Source: Tessaracoccus massiliensis
Lineage (GTDB): Bacteria > Actinomycetota > Actinomycetes > Propionibacteriales > Propionibacteriaceae
Direction of reading: 5' to 3'
NCBI RefSeq assembly: GCF_000826065.2
Contig: NZ_LN623543.1
Coordinates: 660,144 to 724,143 of the forward strand
Length of the DNA stretch: 64,000 nucleotides
The notes under the pieces are model-generated. The model was not told where the DNA came from. It saw only the letters and a program-made list of their open reading frames with translations, and did not search any database. The stretch's first letter is position 1, and every line of letters starts with the position of its first letter. Of this stretch, positions 35,404-51,539 are shown in pieces. Position numbers and translations under genes: made by a program.

Positions 35404-37323
35404 CTACGTCTCGGTGACCTCACCGGTGGTGAGGTTGATGGCCTCGCCGCCGGTGTCGGCGACGGCCGCCTTGACCGAGGCGGCGAGCCGCGGGCCGAAG
35501 CCGGGGACCTCGGCGATCTCCTCGACGGTGGCCTGGCGCAGCTTCCGCATGGAACCGAAGTACTTCAGGAGCGCCTTGCGGCGCAGCTCCCCCAGGCCGG
35601 GGACGCCGTCGAGGACGGATTCGACGACGGTCTTGGCCCGCCGCGACCGGTGGTGCGTGATCGCGAACCGGTGCGCCTCGTCGCGCAGCCGCTGCAGCAG
35701 ATAAAGCCCCTCGGAAGCGCGGGGCAGAATCAGCGGATACTCCTCCCCCGGCACCCACACCTCCTCCAGACGTTTCGCCAGGCCGCACAACGCGATCTCG
35801 TTCTCCAGGCCGAAGTCCTTCAGGACCGCCGCAGCGGCGTTGACCTGCGGAAGGCCGCCGTCGACGACGATGAGGCCGGGCGCGTAGGAGAAGCGCGCGG
35901 CCTCGCCGGTGGTGGCGTCCACCTTGACGTCGGAGGCGCGGTCGTCGACGAGGCGGCGCAGTCGTCGGCTGAGCACCTCCGTCATGGCGGCCACGTCGTT
36001 GGAACCCTCGAAGCTCTTGATGATGAAGCGCCGGTACTCGCTCTTGCGGGGCAGCCCGTCCTCGAACACCACCATGGAGCCGACGGTTTCGGTGCCCATG
36101 GTGTGGGAGATGTCGTAGCACTCGATGCGCAGCGGCGGCTCCTCCAAGCCGAGGGCCTCGGAGACCTCGTCAAGCGCCTGCGAGCGGGTGGTCAGATCGG
36201 TGGTGCGGCGCAGCTTGGCCTGCTCGAGGGCCATCTGCGCGTTCCTGACGACGGTGTCGAGCAGCGCTCGCTTCTCCCCGCGCAGCGGCACCTTGATGTC
36301 CACCTTGCCCCCGCGTCGGGTGGTGAGGTGTTCGACCAGGGTGTCCTCCGCCTCCACCGAGGCGAGGATGTGCGGCGGAATCTCCAACTCATCGGTGTAG
36401 AGCTGCTCCAGGAACGCCTCGAGCAGTTCGGTGAGCGAGCGGTCGTCGGAGCGGTCCGCAATCCAGCCGCGCTCGCCGCGGATCCGGCCGTCGACGACGT
36501 GGAAGACCTGAACCGCCACCTGGTGCCCGTCATCGGCCAGACCCACGATGTCGACGCGCAGGCCGTCGCTGAGCACCACGGAGTTCTTCTCCTGCACCTT
36601 CTTCAGCGCCGCCAGGGAATCACGCAGGACGGCGGCGCGCTCGAAGTTGAGATCCGTGGAGGCCTGATACATGTCACGCTCGATGCGGCCGATGATGCCG
36701 CCGGTGTTACCCGCCATGAAGGAGCAGAAGTCCTCGGCGATCCCGCGGTGTTCCTCGGCGGAGACCCGGCCGACACAGGGGGCGCTGCACTTGCCGATGT
36801 CGCCCAGCAGGCAGGGCCGGCCGGCGGAACGGGCGCGGTTGAACACGCCCTGGGTGCAGGAGCGCATGGGGAACACCCGCAGCAGCAGGTCTACCGTCTC
36901 GCGGATGGCCCACGCCTGACCGAAGGGGCCGAAGTAGCGCACGCCGCGCTTCTTCGCTCCGCGGCCCACGAACACGCGCGGGTACTCCTCGTTCATCGTG
37001 ACGGCCAGCCACGGGTAGGACTTGTCGTCGCGGTATTTGACGTTGAAGCGTGGGTCGAACTGCTGGATCCAGGTGTACTCCAGCTGGAGGGCCTCCAACT
37101 CGTTGCGCACCACCGTCCACTCGACCTTCGCTGCGGTGCGCACCATCGTCTGGGTGCGGAAATGCAGCGCCGCCGGATCGGCGAAGTAGGAGTTGAGGCG
37201 CTGCCGCAGATTCTTGGCCTTACCGACATACAGGACATGGCCGAATGCGTCGAAGAACCGGTACACCCCCGGGTCCGTGGGGATGCTGCCCGGGCTCGGG
37301 CGGTAGCTTGCGGGATCGGCCAT
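35404..37323 (-). CDS. uvrC: UvrC, excinuclease ABC subunit C
   Basis: A 639-residue nuclease making both incisions in nucleotide excision repair. The N-terminal GIY-YIG domain ([29 protein letters not shown]) is followed by a Cys cluster region ([18 protein letters not shown]), the UVR motif, the RNase H-like domain ([32 protein letters not shown]) and two C-terminal helix-hairpin-helix motifs ([31 protein letters not shown]). TAGGGT lies 7 bases before the ATG, so it is probably leaderless. Confidence 0.97.
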   Translation of the reverse strand: MADPASYRPSPGSIPTDPGVYRFFDAFGHVLYVGKAKNLRQRLNSYFADPAALHFRTQTMVRTAAKVEWTVVRNELEALQLEYTWIQQFDPRFNVKYRDDKSYPWLAVTMNEEYPRVFVGRGAKKRGVRYFGPFGQAWAIRETVDLLLRVFPMRSCTQGVFNRARSAGRPCLLGDIGKCSAPCVGRVSAEEHRGIAEDFCSFMAGNTGGIIGRIERDMYQASTDLNFERAAVLRDSLAALKKVQEKNSVVLSDGLRVDIVGLADDGHQVAVQVFHVVDGRIRGERGWIADRSDDRSLTELLEAFLEQLYTDELEIPPHILASVEAEDTLVEHLTTRRGGKVDIKVPLRGEKRALLDTVVRNAQMALEQAKLRRTTDLTTRSQALDEVSEALGLEEPPLRIECYDISHTMGTETVGSMVVFEDGLPRKSEYRRFIIKSFEGSNDVAAMTEVLSRRLRRLVDDRASDVKVDATTGEAARFSYAPGLIVVDGGLPQVNAAAAVLKDFGLENEIALCGLAKRLEEVWVPGEEYPLILPRASEGLYLLQRLRDEAHRFAITHHRSRRAKTVVESVLDGVPGLGELRRKALLKYFGSMRKLRQATVEEIAEVPGFGPRLAASVKAAVADTGGEAINLTTGEVTET

Positions 37324-37357
37324 GGCGTCAACCCTACTCAGATGCTGCGGGGTGGCT

Positions 37358-37363
37358 TAGGCT
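37358..37363 (+). promoter_or_regulatory. -10 box TAGGCT of the 37370 gene
   Basis: TAGGCT ends 6 bases before the ATG at 37370. It is back to back with the uvrC -10 box TAGGGT on the other strand (37331-37336). Confidence 0.55.
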
Positions 37364-37369
37364 GGCACG

Positions 37370-37954
37370 ATGAGTACCAGCCAGCAGTTCACGGGCGACC
37401 GCGCCGCCGTCGTCGAGCAGGTGCGCGCCTGGCGTAAGCGGCGCCGCAAGGCCTCCATCGTGCGGATCGTCACGGTCATCATCTCGCTGGTGCTGTTCGC
37501 CATCGCCGTCGCCCTGCTGCTGGGGCAGTTCAGCATGATGCGCGAGGACTACCAGCCTCAGCGCCACGTGCCCGGCACCAACGGTTCGATCTCCATCACG
37601 GAGGCCGGCTCCTACGTGCTCGTGCGGCACGAGGGAGAGCTGCCCGAGTGCACCATCAAGGACGAGGAAGGCTACGAACTGCTGCAGGAGCCGTGGCGCT
37701 TCGCTGGCGACCCGCCCACCATCGGCACCTCGTTCTACGCCGAGGCAGGCCGCTACAACGTGACCTGTGAGGGCGGCCAGGACGGCGTCGTCGCCCTGAA
37801 CCGGGACGAGTACGAGGCGTCGCTGCGCGGCCCGTGGGACATCCGCAAGCCGTCGGTCCCGCTGTTCATCGGCGGCCTGCTCTTCTTCTTCGGCGGCAAG
37901 ATGGCGGCCGCCCGCATCGCCCCGGAACGCGAACGGCCGCTCTACGACGCCTGA
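37370..37954 (+). CDS. Uncharacterised two-TM membrane protein between uvrC and uvrA
   Basis: A 194-residue protein not recognised. A basic N-terminus (AWRKRRRKAS) precedes TM1 (IVTVIISLVLFAIAVALLLG). An extracytoplasmic domain of about 100 residues with two Cys (ELPECTIKDEEG and YNVTCEGGQDG), likely a disulfide, follows. TM2 is VPLFIGGLLFFFGGKMAA. The outer domain has the feel of a small beta-sandwich. It is convergent with uvrA, with 8 bases between the stops. Nothing ties it to DNA repair except position. Confidence 0.75.
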   Translation: MSTSQQFTGDRAAVVEQVRAWRKRRRKASIVRIVTVIISLVLFAIAVALLLGQFSMMREDYQPQRHVPGTNGSISITEAGSYVLVRHEGELPECTIKDEEGYELLQEPWRFAGDPPTIGTSFYAEAGRYNVTCEGGQDGVVALNRDEYEASLRGPWDIRKPSVPLFIGGLLFFFGGKMAAARIAPERERPLYDA

Positions 37955-37962
37955 CCGATCCG

Positions 37963-40797
<2,835 letters not shown>

Positions 40798-40819
40798 GTC
40801 CGCAATGGTACGTCTTTGC

Positions 40820-40825
40820 TAGTTT
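40820..40825 (+). promoter_or_regulatory. -10 box TAGTTT of the MDMPI gene
   Basis: TAGTTT ends 7 bases before the ATG at 40833. The uvrA -10 (TACCAT, 40805-40810 on the other strand) lies only 9 bases away, so the two promoters nearly overlap. Confidence 0.5.
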
Positions 40826-40832
40826 TGGGCAC

Positions 40833-41528
40833 ATGCCGATCAACCGCTTGCCTTTCGGTGACGTCGTCAGCGCCGTGCGTGAACAGACGTTACTGCTGCT
40901 GGGCACCACCATCGGCTTCTCCGACGAGGAATGGGCGGCCCCCACGAGCCTGACGGGCTGGACCCGAAGCCACGTCGCCGCCCATCTGGTGGAGGGCGCG
41001 CGCGCCATGGTGCGGGTCATCGACGAACTGGACGACGGCGTGCAGCGCGAGCTGTACGGCTCCCGCCACGAGGACCGGCAGGCCATCGAGTTGCGCGCCA
41101 TCGAGGGCAGCCTCGACCTGCAGATCGATCTGGACACCAGCGCCAGCCAGTTGCAGGAGTTGCTGCCTTCCCGGGAGGGGGACCTTCGCGAGATCCGGCT
41201 GCGAGACGGCCACACCATCCCCGCCAAACACATCCCCCTGTCCCGGCTCAGCGAGGTGGTGCTGCACCACTTCGACCTCGACGGGCAGTTCGCCCCCGCG
41301 GTGTTGGCGCCCGATGTCGCCCTGGCGCTGCTGCAGTTCCATGTGGAGCGCATCGGGCATCGCGACGACTACCCGCCGCTGCGCCTCATCGCGGACGAGG
41401 GCTACGAGGGCACCGTCGGCCGCACCGCGGATCCGTCCACATTCCATGGACCGGCCGCGGATCTGCTGGCCTGGCTGATGCGCGGCATCGAATCCGGCCG
41501 CATCTACCGCGACGACGACACCGACTGA
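40833..41528 (+). CDS. Maleylpyruvate isomerase N-domain (DinB-like, mycothiol-type) protein
   Basis: A 231-residue four-helix-bundle metalloprotein of the MDMPI family, many of which use mycothiol as cofactor. The metal-binding histidines are placed as expected: LTGWTRSHVAAHL in the N-terminal third and SRLSEVVLHHFDL later. The C-terminal part resembles the second MDMPI domain. The true substrate is unknown, and the family also includes general thiol transferases. It stands alone between uvrA and uvrB. Confidence 0.8.
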   Translation: MPINRLPFGDVVSAVREQTLLLLGTTIGFSDEEWAAPTSLTGWTRSHVAAHLVEGARAMVRVIDELDDGVQRELYGSRHEDRQAIELRAIEGSLDLQIDLDTSASQLQELLPSREGDLREIRLRDGHTIPAKHIPLSRLSEVVLHHFDLDGQFAPAVLAPDVALALLQFHVERIGHRDDYPPLRLIADEGYEGTVGRTADPSTFHGPAADLLAWLMRGIESGRIYRDDDTD

Positions 41529-41590
41529 GACACTGCTCAGCCCCAGCCCGCCCGGCCGGGTTGTCACAGGACGCGACTACGCTATGAAGC

Positions 41591-43660
<2,070 letters not shown>

Positions 43661-43694
43661 GCTTCGCTCTGTCCCCAACGGCCGGATCGGTTGC

Positions 43695-43700
43695 TAGGCT
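43695..43700 (+). promoter_or_regulatory. -10 box TAGGCT of the gcv operon
   Basis: TAGGCT lies 12 bases before the first base of the glycine riboswitch, so transcription would start just upstream of the aptamers. Confidence 0.6.
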
Positions 43701-43712
43701 GGCGTCGTCGAC

Positions 43713-43857
43713 GCGGGAGAACCGAACCCGTTCGGTGCCGAAGGAGCAACCGCCCCGGAAACTCACAGGCCCCAGGACCGCGCCGGCGACACACTCTGGA
43801 AAGAGGCCCGTCAGGGCCCGCCGAAGGATATGAAGATCTCAGGCACCCACGACAGAG
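43713..43857 (+). ncRNA. Tandem glycine riboswitch (gcvT element)
   Basis: Two glycine aptamers lie in series. Aptamer 1 (43713-43781) has GCGGGAGA, a P3 hairpin (ACCGAAC...GTTCGGT), the core TGCCGAAGGAGCAA, GAAACTCACAGGC and AGGACCGC, closing on the first GCGG. Aptamer 2 (43794-43857) has CTCTGGAAAGA, a GGCCC-GTCA-GGGCC hairpin, CGCCGAAGGA, GATCTCAGGCA and closing CAGAG. It precedes gcvT. Glycine binding normally turns the cleavage operon on. Confidence 0.93.
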
Positions 43858-43859
43858 GG

Positions 43860-43893
43860 GGCGCTACGGTGGAACGGTCCACCGGCCAGCGCC
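43860..43893 (+). promoter_or_regulatory. Hairpin between the riboswitch and gcvT
   Basis: GGCGCT...AGCGCC encloses GGTGGA...TCCACC, a two-part hairpin directly after aptamer 2 and 24 bases before the gcvT start. It has no U-tract. It could be the expression platform, acting on transcription or on access to the GGAAGG ribosome site. Confidence 0.5.
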
Positions 43894-43916
43894 GCTCGCG
43901 GCGGGAAGGGGTGTCA

Positions 43917-45054
43917 ATGAAGACCACCGCGCTACACGCTCTGCACACCGAACTGGGCGGTAAGCTCGTCGACTTTGCCGGCTGGGAACTGCCCGTGCAG
44001 TTCGTCGGCGGATTGCAGGAACACCAGCACACCCGGGAGGCAGCGTCGTTGTTCGACGTGTCCCACATGGGGCAGCTACTGATCCGCCCGGAGTCCGGGG
44101 AGATGGCCGACGCGGCCGCGGCCCTGGAGACGCTCGTCCCCGCCAGCGTCGCGGGGCTCAAAGAGGGCCGCCAGCGCTACGGCCTGCTGACCACCGACAG
44201 CGGCGGAGTGGTCGACGACCTGATGTTCGCCCACCACGGGGACCGGTTCTTCCTGGTCCTCAACGCCGCCCGCACGGACGTCGACCTCGAACTCCTGCGC
44301 ACGCTCGACGGCGTGACCATCGAGCACCTCACGGACCGGGCGCTGTTGGCCCTGCAGGGCCCGAAAGCCGAGGACGCGCTCGCCACGCTCATCCCCGAGG
44401 TGCGCGACATGGTGTTCATGGATTCGGCGGTCCTTTCGACCAGCGCTCGCAAGCTCGCGGACGGCTCAGGAACCCGTCGAGGTGTGGGTGTCCCGGTCCG
44501 GATACACGGGCGAGGACGGCTTCGAGATCTCGGTGCCTGCCGAGCATGCCGAGGAGTTCGCCCGCGCCCTGCTGGCCCTCGACGACGTGGCCCCCGCTGG
44601 GCTGGCCGCCCGCGACTCGCTACGCCTCGAGGCAGGGATGTGCCTCTACGGCCACGAGCTCACCGAGGCCATCAGCCCCGTCGAGGCCGACATCAGCTGG
44701 GCCATCCCCAAGGTCCGCCGCACCGGCGGCTCCCGCGAGGGCGGCTTCCCCGGCGCCGGGGTGATCCTCGGCCAACTCGACGACGGGGCCGAGCGCGTCC
44801 GCGTGGGTCTGCGCCGCGAGGGCCGCGCCATGGCCCGCGAGGGCGCCACCCTCTACGCCGATGAGGCCTGCGAGCAGGAGGTCGGCACCGTCACCTCCGG
44901 CGGCTTCGGCGCCACCGTCGGCGGCCCCCTCGCCATGGCGTTGGTGCCCGCCGGCACCACGACCGGCGCCACCCTGTATGCCCAGGTCCGCGGCAAGCCT
45001 CTGCCGCTGACCGTCACCGACATGCCCTTCGTCCCCCACCAGTACAAGCGCTAA
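43917..45054 (+). pseudogene. gcvT: GcvT, glycine cleavage T protein, frame-broken
   Basis: The aminomethyltransferase of the glycine cleavage system. The first part (MKTTALHALHTELGGKLVDF through FDVSHMGQL and about LIPEVRDMVFMDSAV) is in one frame, and the rest (VEVWVSRSGYTGEDGFEISV to the stop at 45054) in another. The frames change near 44433-44470, where about 37 bases resemble the dispersed TTTCGAC repeat. About ten extra residues separate the conserved parts, which favours insertion over a simple read error. An extra T at 44466 is the minimal alternative. Start is the ATG at 43917 behind GGAAGG. Confidence 0.85.
44433..44470 (+). repeat. Probable dispersed-repeat insertion inside gcvT
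   Basis: The stretch contains CTTTCGACCAG, CGCTCGCAAGCTCG and GGCTCAGG in the order seen in the repeat at 35257-35307 (read in reverse), in a shortened form. It lies exactly where the gcvT frame changes. Confidence 0.5.
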
Positions 45055-45066
45055 AGGAGCCCTCCC

Positions 45067-45423
45067 ATGATCAAGTTCACCGAAGAGCACGAGTGGGTCG
45101 ACACCGAGACCTTCGCCGTCGGCATCACCGATCACGCCGCCTCGGGGCTCGGCGACATCGTCTTCATCGACCTCCCGGAGGTCGGCGCCGCCGTCACCGC
45201 CGGTGAGGAGGTCGTCGGCATCGACTCGGCCAAGGCGGTATCCGGCGTCAACGCCCCCTACGACGGCGAGGTCACCGAGGTCAATGAATCCCTCGCGGAC
45301 GCCCCCGAATCGGTCAACCCGGACTCCGCCATGACCACCTGGTTCGTCAAGATCACCCCCTCGGATCCGGCAGCCGCTGACACGCTGATGGACGAGGACG
45401 CCTACCGCTCCATGATCGGCTGA
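45067..45423 (+). CDS. gcvH: GcvH, glycine cleavage H protein
   Basis: A 118-residue lipoyl carrier shuttling the aminomethyl group between P, T and L proteins. [21 protein letters not shown] is the family start, and the lipoylated Lys sits in [19 protein letters not shown]. It is intact, unlike both neighbours. Start is the ATG behind AAGGAG, 12 bases after the gcvT stop; gcvP follows 8 bases later. Confidence 0.96.
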   Translation: MIKFTEEHEWVDTETFAVGITDHAASGLGDIVFIDLPEVGAAVTAGEEVVGIDSAKAVSGVNAPYDGEVTEVNESLADAPESVNPDSAMTTWFVKITPSDPAAADTLMDEDAYRSMIG

Positions 45424-45431
45424 GGAACCCG

Positions 45432-48259
<2,828 letters not shown>

Positions 48260-48428
48260 CCCGCGGCACCCAACGGTCGATTCGTCTCACGTGGTGAACG
48301 GATCGGCCGTTGCTTTCGCCACCAGAGAACGCGATTTCCGCAATCCCGGACGCGGGCGCTACCGTGGCACGTGGCCCGCCAGTTGTGAGGGTGGGTCCGG
48401 CAAGAAGACGGAACGGAAGAGAACCGAC

Positions 48429-48518
48429 ATGAGGTCCTACGGAGTGGGTCGACCAGTGGTCGCCTTCGACGTGGCCCGTCCCACCGTTCCGCTCGCCGGC
48501 GCCTGCTGCGCCTGTTGA
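48429..48518 (+). CDS. Leader peptide ending in Cys-Cys-Ala-Cys, upstream of metNIQ
   Basis: A 29-residue reading frame starts MRSYGVGRPVVAF behind GGAAGAGAA and ends GACCAC-stop, 76 bases before metN. Peptides with a terminal Cys run act as cysteine-sensing attenuators upstream of sulfur genes in mycobacteria: low Cys-tRNA stalls the ribosome and opens the downstream genes. The same logic would tie this methionine transporter to cysteine supply. A weak -10 TACCGT lies near 48360. No standard SAM riboswitch was recognised in 48260-48594. Confidence 0.7.
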   Translation: MRSYGVGRPVVAFDVARPTVPLAGACCAC

Positions 48519-48594
48519 TCCGAGGCACCAATCCTGACGGCTGATCCAGCCGCACCCCTCCGCGCTCCCCACGCGCGTCGAGGACTGCCCTCAC

Positions 48595-49677
48595 ATGGAA
48601 GACAGGCACATGATCGAATTGCGTCACATCACCAAACGTTTCCCCGCCGGACCACGCGAAGTCGTGGCGCTGGATGACGTCTCCCTCACCATCCCCGAGG
48701 GTCGGATCCACGGCCTGATCGGGAGCTCCGGAGCCGGCAAGTCGACGTTGCTGCGGTGCATCAACCTGCTCGAGCGACCGGATGCGGGCGACGTGGTCAT
48801 CGACGGGTCCTCCATCCTGGACTTCGGGCGCCGCAGACTGCGGGACGAGCGTCGCCGGATCGGGATGATCTTCCAGCAGTTCAATCTCCTGGACAGCAAG
48901 ACCGTCTTCGACAATGTCGCGTTGCCGATGCGCCTGGCCGGCGTCACACCGGACGAGGTGCGTCGCCGCGTGGAGGATCTGCTGGGCTTCGTCGAACTCT
49001 CGGACAAGGCACGGACCTACCCGCCACGACTCTCCGGCGGCCAGAAGCAACGAGTCGGGATCGCCCGTGCGCTGGCGAACGATCCCCGCATCCTCCTGGC
49101 CGACGAAGCCACCTCAGCCCTGGACCCGGAGACGACCGAGTCCATCCTGGAACTCCTGCGGCGGGTCAATCGGGAACTGGGGATCACCATCGTGATCGTG
49201 ACCCACGAGATGCAGGTGATCGCCAAGACATGCCAACAGGTCGCGGTGATGAGTCACGGCCGGATCGTGGAGGAGGGTCCCGTGATGGACGTCTTCGCCG
49301 CCCCGCGGGACCTCATCACGCGCCGTTTCGTGCGCACCATCGTCGACGATCGCGTACCGGCGCCCCTGATGAACCTGCTCGCCTCCACCACCGAGAACAA
49401 CCAGGTCTGGCGCATCACGGCACGAGGTGACGTCGCTGGGTCGACGGCCCTCAGCGATGCGGTGCGGGAACTGGGCATCTCCACCCGACTACTCTACGCC
49501 TCGATGCACGAGATCGACGCCGAGGTGCTGGGCGTGCTGATCGTCCAGGCCATCGGCTCCGATGCCGACCTGGCCGCGGCGCGGGCACGACTCGACGCAG
49601 CCGGCATGACGGTCACGGACCAGACCATCGACGACCTCGAGGAAGTCGACGACCACGAGGAGGAGCCAGGCGCATGA
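48595..49677 (+). CDS. metN: MetN, methionine ABC transporter ATPase
   Basis: A 360-residue ATPase of the methionine importer with a C-terminal NIL substrate-sensing domain. Walker A GSSGAGKSTLLR, signature LSGGQKQRVGIAR and Walker B ILLADEATSALDPETTE are clear. The NIL domain spans roughly 260-345 (VWRITARGDVAGSTALSDAV...VLGVLIVQAIGSD) and would shut off uptake when methionine is high. Start may be the ATG at 48595 or the ATG at 48610. It overlaps metI by 4 bases. Confidence 0.94.
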   Translation: MEDRHMIELRHITKRFPAGPREVVALDDVSLTIPEGRIHGLIGSSGAGKSTLLRCINLLERPDAGDVVIDGSSILDFGRRRLRDERRRIGMIFQQFNLLDSKTVFDNVALPMRLAGVTPDEVRRRVEDLLGFVELSDKARTYPPRLSGGQKQRVGIARALANDPRILLADEATSALDPETTESILELLRRVNRELGITIVIVTHEMQVIAKTCQQVAVMSHGRIVEEGPVMDVFAAPRDLITRRFVRTIVDDRVPAPLMNLLASTTENNQVWRITARGDVAGSTALSDAVRELGISTRLLYASMHEIDAEVLGVLIVQAIGSDADLAAARARLDAAGMTVTDQTIDDLEEVDDHEEEPGA

Positions 49678-50351
49678 ACGAGTTCTTCCTGGAGTACTTC
49701 GGCATCGAGTCCGACACCCTCACGGCGGCCGCGGTCGACACCCTGTACATGGTGGGCCTGTCCCTCATCCTCGGCACCCTGCTGGCCATCCCCCTGGCCA
49801 TGGGGCTGGTCCTCTGGCGTCCCGATGGCATCAAGGCCAACAGGCTGGCCTACCGAGTGCTCAACATCGTGGTGAACATCGCCCGCTCGCTGCCCTTCAT
49901 CATCCTGATGGTGGTGCTCATGCCCCTCACCCGGTTCATCGTGGGCACCCGTATCGGGACGACGGCGGCGCTCGTGCCACTGACCCTGTTCATCGCCCCG
50001 TTCATGACCCGCCTGTTCGAGGCGTCGATCCTGGACGTCCCCCGCGGCATCGTTGAGGCCGGACAGTCCATGGGGGCGTCCACGTGGCAGATCATCCGCC
50101 ATTTCCTCCTGCCGGAGGCATGGGCCTCGCTCCTGCTCGCCATCACCACCGGGACGGTCACGCTCGTGGGAGCCACCGCCATGGCAGGCACCATCGGCGC
50201 CGGCGGCGTGGGAGACCTCGCCATCACCTATGGCTACCAAGCCTTCAACACACCCCTGATGATGCTCACGGTCGTGGTACTCATCGCCTTCGTCCAGGGC
50301 ATCCAGTCCCTGGGCAACACCCTCGCTCGACGCGTCCGCAACCGAGCCTGA
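49674..50351 (+). CDS. metI: MetI, methionine ABC transporter permease
   Basis: A 225-residue five-helix MetI-type permease. The coupling-loop motif EAGQSMGASTWQIIRHFLLPEA contacts MetN. TM segments include TLYMVGLSLILGTLLAIPLA and SLPFIILMVVLMPLTRFIVG. Start overlaps the metN stop (ATGA), and metQ follows 21 bases later. D-methionine or L-methionine uptake is the family role. Confidence 0.95.
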   Translation: MNEFFLEYFGIESDTLTAAAVDTLYMVGLSLILGTLLAIPLAMGLVLWRPDGIKANRLAYRVLNIVVNIARSLPFIILMVVLMPLTRFIVGTRIGTTAALVPLTLFIAPFMTRLFEASILDVPRGIVEAGQSMGASTWQIIRHFLLPEAWASLLLAITTGTVTLVGATAMAGTIGAGGVGDLAITYGYQAFNTPLMMLTVVVLIAFVQGIQSLGNTLARRVRNRA

Positions 50352-50372
50352 CAGACAAGGAAGACACAAGAA

Positions 50373-51200
50373 ATGAACACACGCACCTGGATCGCAGGAA
50401 TCGCAGCCGCCGGCCTGCTGCTGACCGGTTGCGGCGCCACCTCCGACTCGGAGGGCGCCGACGGCGAGAAGACCGAGATCACCTACGGCAAGGCCCAGGG
50501 TCCGTACACGGTCCTGTTCGAGGACGCCATCATCCCCATCATGGAGGCGGATGGCTACACGTTCGAGAAGGTCGACATGTCCGATCTCGTGCAGAACAAC
50601 ATCGCCCTCGACGAGGGATCCATCGACGTCAACGTGGAGCAGCACTCCGCCTACGCCGAGGCCTTCAACGAGAGCAACGACGCCGACATCACCCTCATCG
50701 GCCCCATCCCCACCGTCCCGGCCGGGCTGTTCTCCGGCCGCCACGACTCGCTCGAGGACGTGTCCGAGGGCATGACCGTGGGCCTGCCGAACGACCACGC
50801 CAACACCTCGCGGGCGTACGCACTCCTGCAGAAGGCCGGGTGGATCACGCTTGATCCCGACGCCGACCTCGCCACGGTCACCCAAGCGGATGTCATCGAG
50901 AACCCGATGAACCTGGAGTTCATCGAACTGGTCAACACCACCGTCGCGGCGACCGTGGAGGACTTCGACTTCGCGGTGATCACCGGCTCCATCGTCTACA
51001 ACGCCGGAATTGATCCCTCCACTGCCCTCCTGCAGGAGGACATCCTGGATCACCTGGTCCTGGGAGTTGCGGTCACCGCGGAGAACGAGGATGCGGCCTG
51101 GGCGCAGGACATCGTCGCCGCCTACCAGTCCGACGAGTTCAAGGAGTACCTCGAGGCCAACAATGACGGCCTGTGGTGGGTCCCCGAAGAACTTCGGTGA
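50373..51200 (+). CDS. metQ: MetQ, methionine-binding lipoprotein
   Basis: A 275-residue NlpA-family binding protein. The signal peptide (MNTRTWIAGIAAAG) ends in the lipobox LLTGC, with lipid-modified Cys near residue 20. The mature part has VDMSDLVQNNIALDEGSIDV, NVEQHSAYAEAFN and GLPNDHANTSRAYALLQKAG, typical of methionine-binding proteins. It completes metNIQ and is followed by a strong hairpin. Confidence 0.95.
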   Translation: MNTRTWIAGIAAAGLLLTGCGATSDSEGADGEKTEITYGKAQGPYTVLFEDAIIPIMEADGYTFEKVDMSDLVQNNIALDEGSIDVNVEQHSAYAEAFNESNDADITLIGPIPTVPAGLFSGRHDSLEDVSEGMTVGLPNDHANTSRAYALLQKAGWITLDPDADLATVTQADVIENPMNLEFIELVNTTVAATVEDFDFAVITGSIVYNAGIDPSTALLQEDILDHLVLGVAVTAENEDAAWAQDIVAAYQSDEFKEYLEANNDGLWWVPEELR

Positions 51201-51208
51201 CGCCCTGA

Positions 51209-51251
51209 CGAGTAACGGCCTCCCGCACCCGTGGCGGGAGGCCGTTACTCG
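51209..51251 (+). terminator. 18-bp stem terminator after metQ
   Basis: CGAGTAACGGCCTCCCGC and its exact complement flank a seven-base loop just after the metQ stop codon. The right arm is followed by GCGTGTG and no U-run, as usual for actinobacterial terminators. Confidence 0.85.
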
Positions 51252-51344
51252 CGTGTGCGGTCTCACTCGACACGCGAACCGGCGCGAAATGCTTCCCAGG
51301 ATTGATAACGGTCTGATAACAACTTGGTAACGAAGGAGGTGAAA

Positions 51345-51539
51345 GTGACCATGCGACCGTTCACGATTCTCGCAGTCACCCTGGCTATCACCGGCGCACT
51401 CGTCGCCCTGTTCACCGTGGCCATGCTTCCCATCGGCCTCCCGGGAACCCTTGAATACACCCTGATCGCGTTGATCCTCTTCCCTGTGACCGGCGTCACG
51501 TACCACCGCCACGTACGACGGGCGCTTCATCGCCTGTAG
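51345..51539 (+). CDS. Small two-TM membrane protein
   Basis: A 64-residue protein of unknown function with two hydrophobic helices (ILAVTLAITGALVALFTVAM and LEYTLIALILFPVTGVTY) and a basic tail (HRHVRRALHRL). A strong AAGGAGG lies 5 bases before the GTG at 51345; the ATG at 51351 is the other possible start. Its 3' end overlaps coaE, which is on the opposite strand, by 13 bases. No homologue is recalled. Confidence 0.6.
   Translation: MTMRPFTILAVTLAITGALVALFTVAMLPIGLPGTLEYTLIALILFPVTGVTYHRHVRRALHRL

Noticed and set aside
40798-40832. LexA (SOS) box shared by uvrA and its divergent neighbour
   Set aside because: No TCGAAC-N4-GTTCGA-like palindrome is present in the gap by eye.
43830-43916. 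GcvT with an upstream extension from 43830
   Set aside because: The region is the second aptamer and hairpin of the riboswitch. The ATG at 43917 matches the family N-terminus.
48260-48428. SAM riboswitch upstream of metN
   Set aside because: I could not find the conserved core of SAM-I, SAM-II or SAM-IV. The cysteine leader peptide explains the region better.
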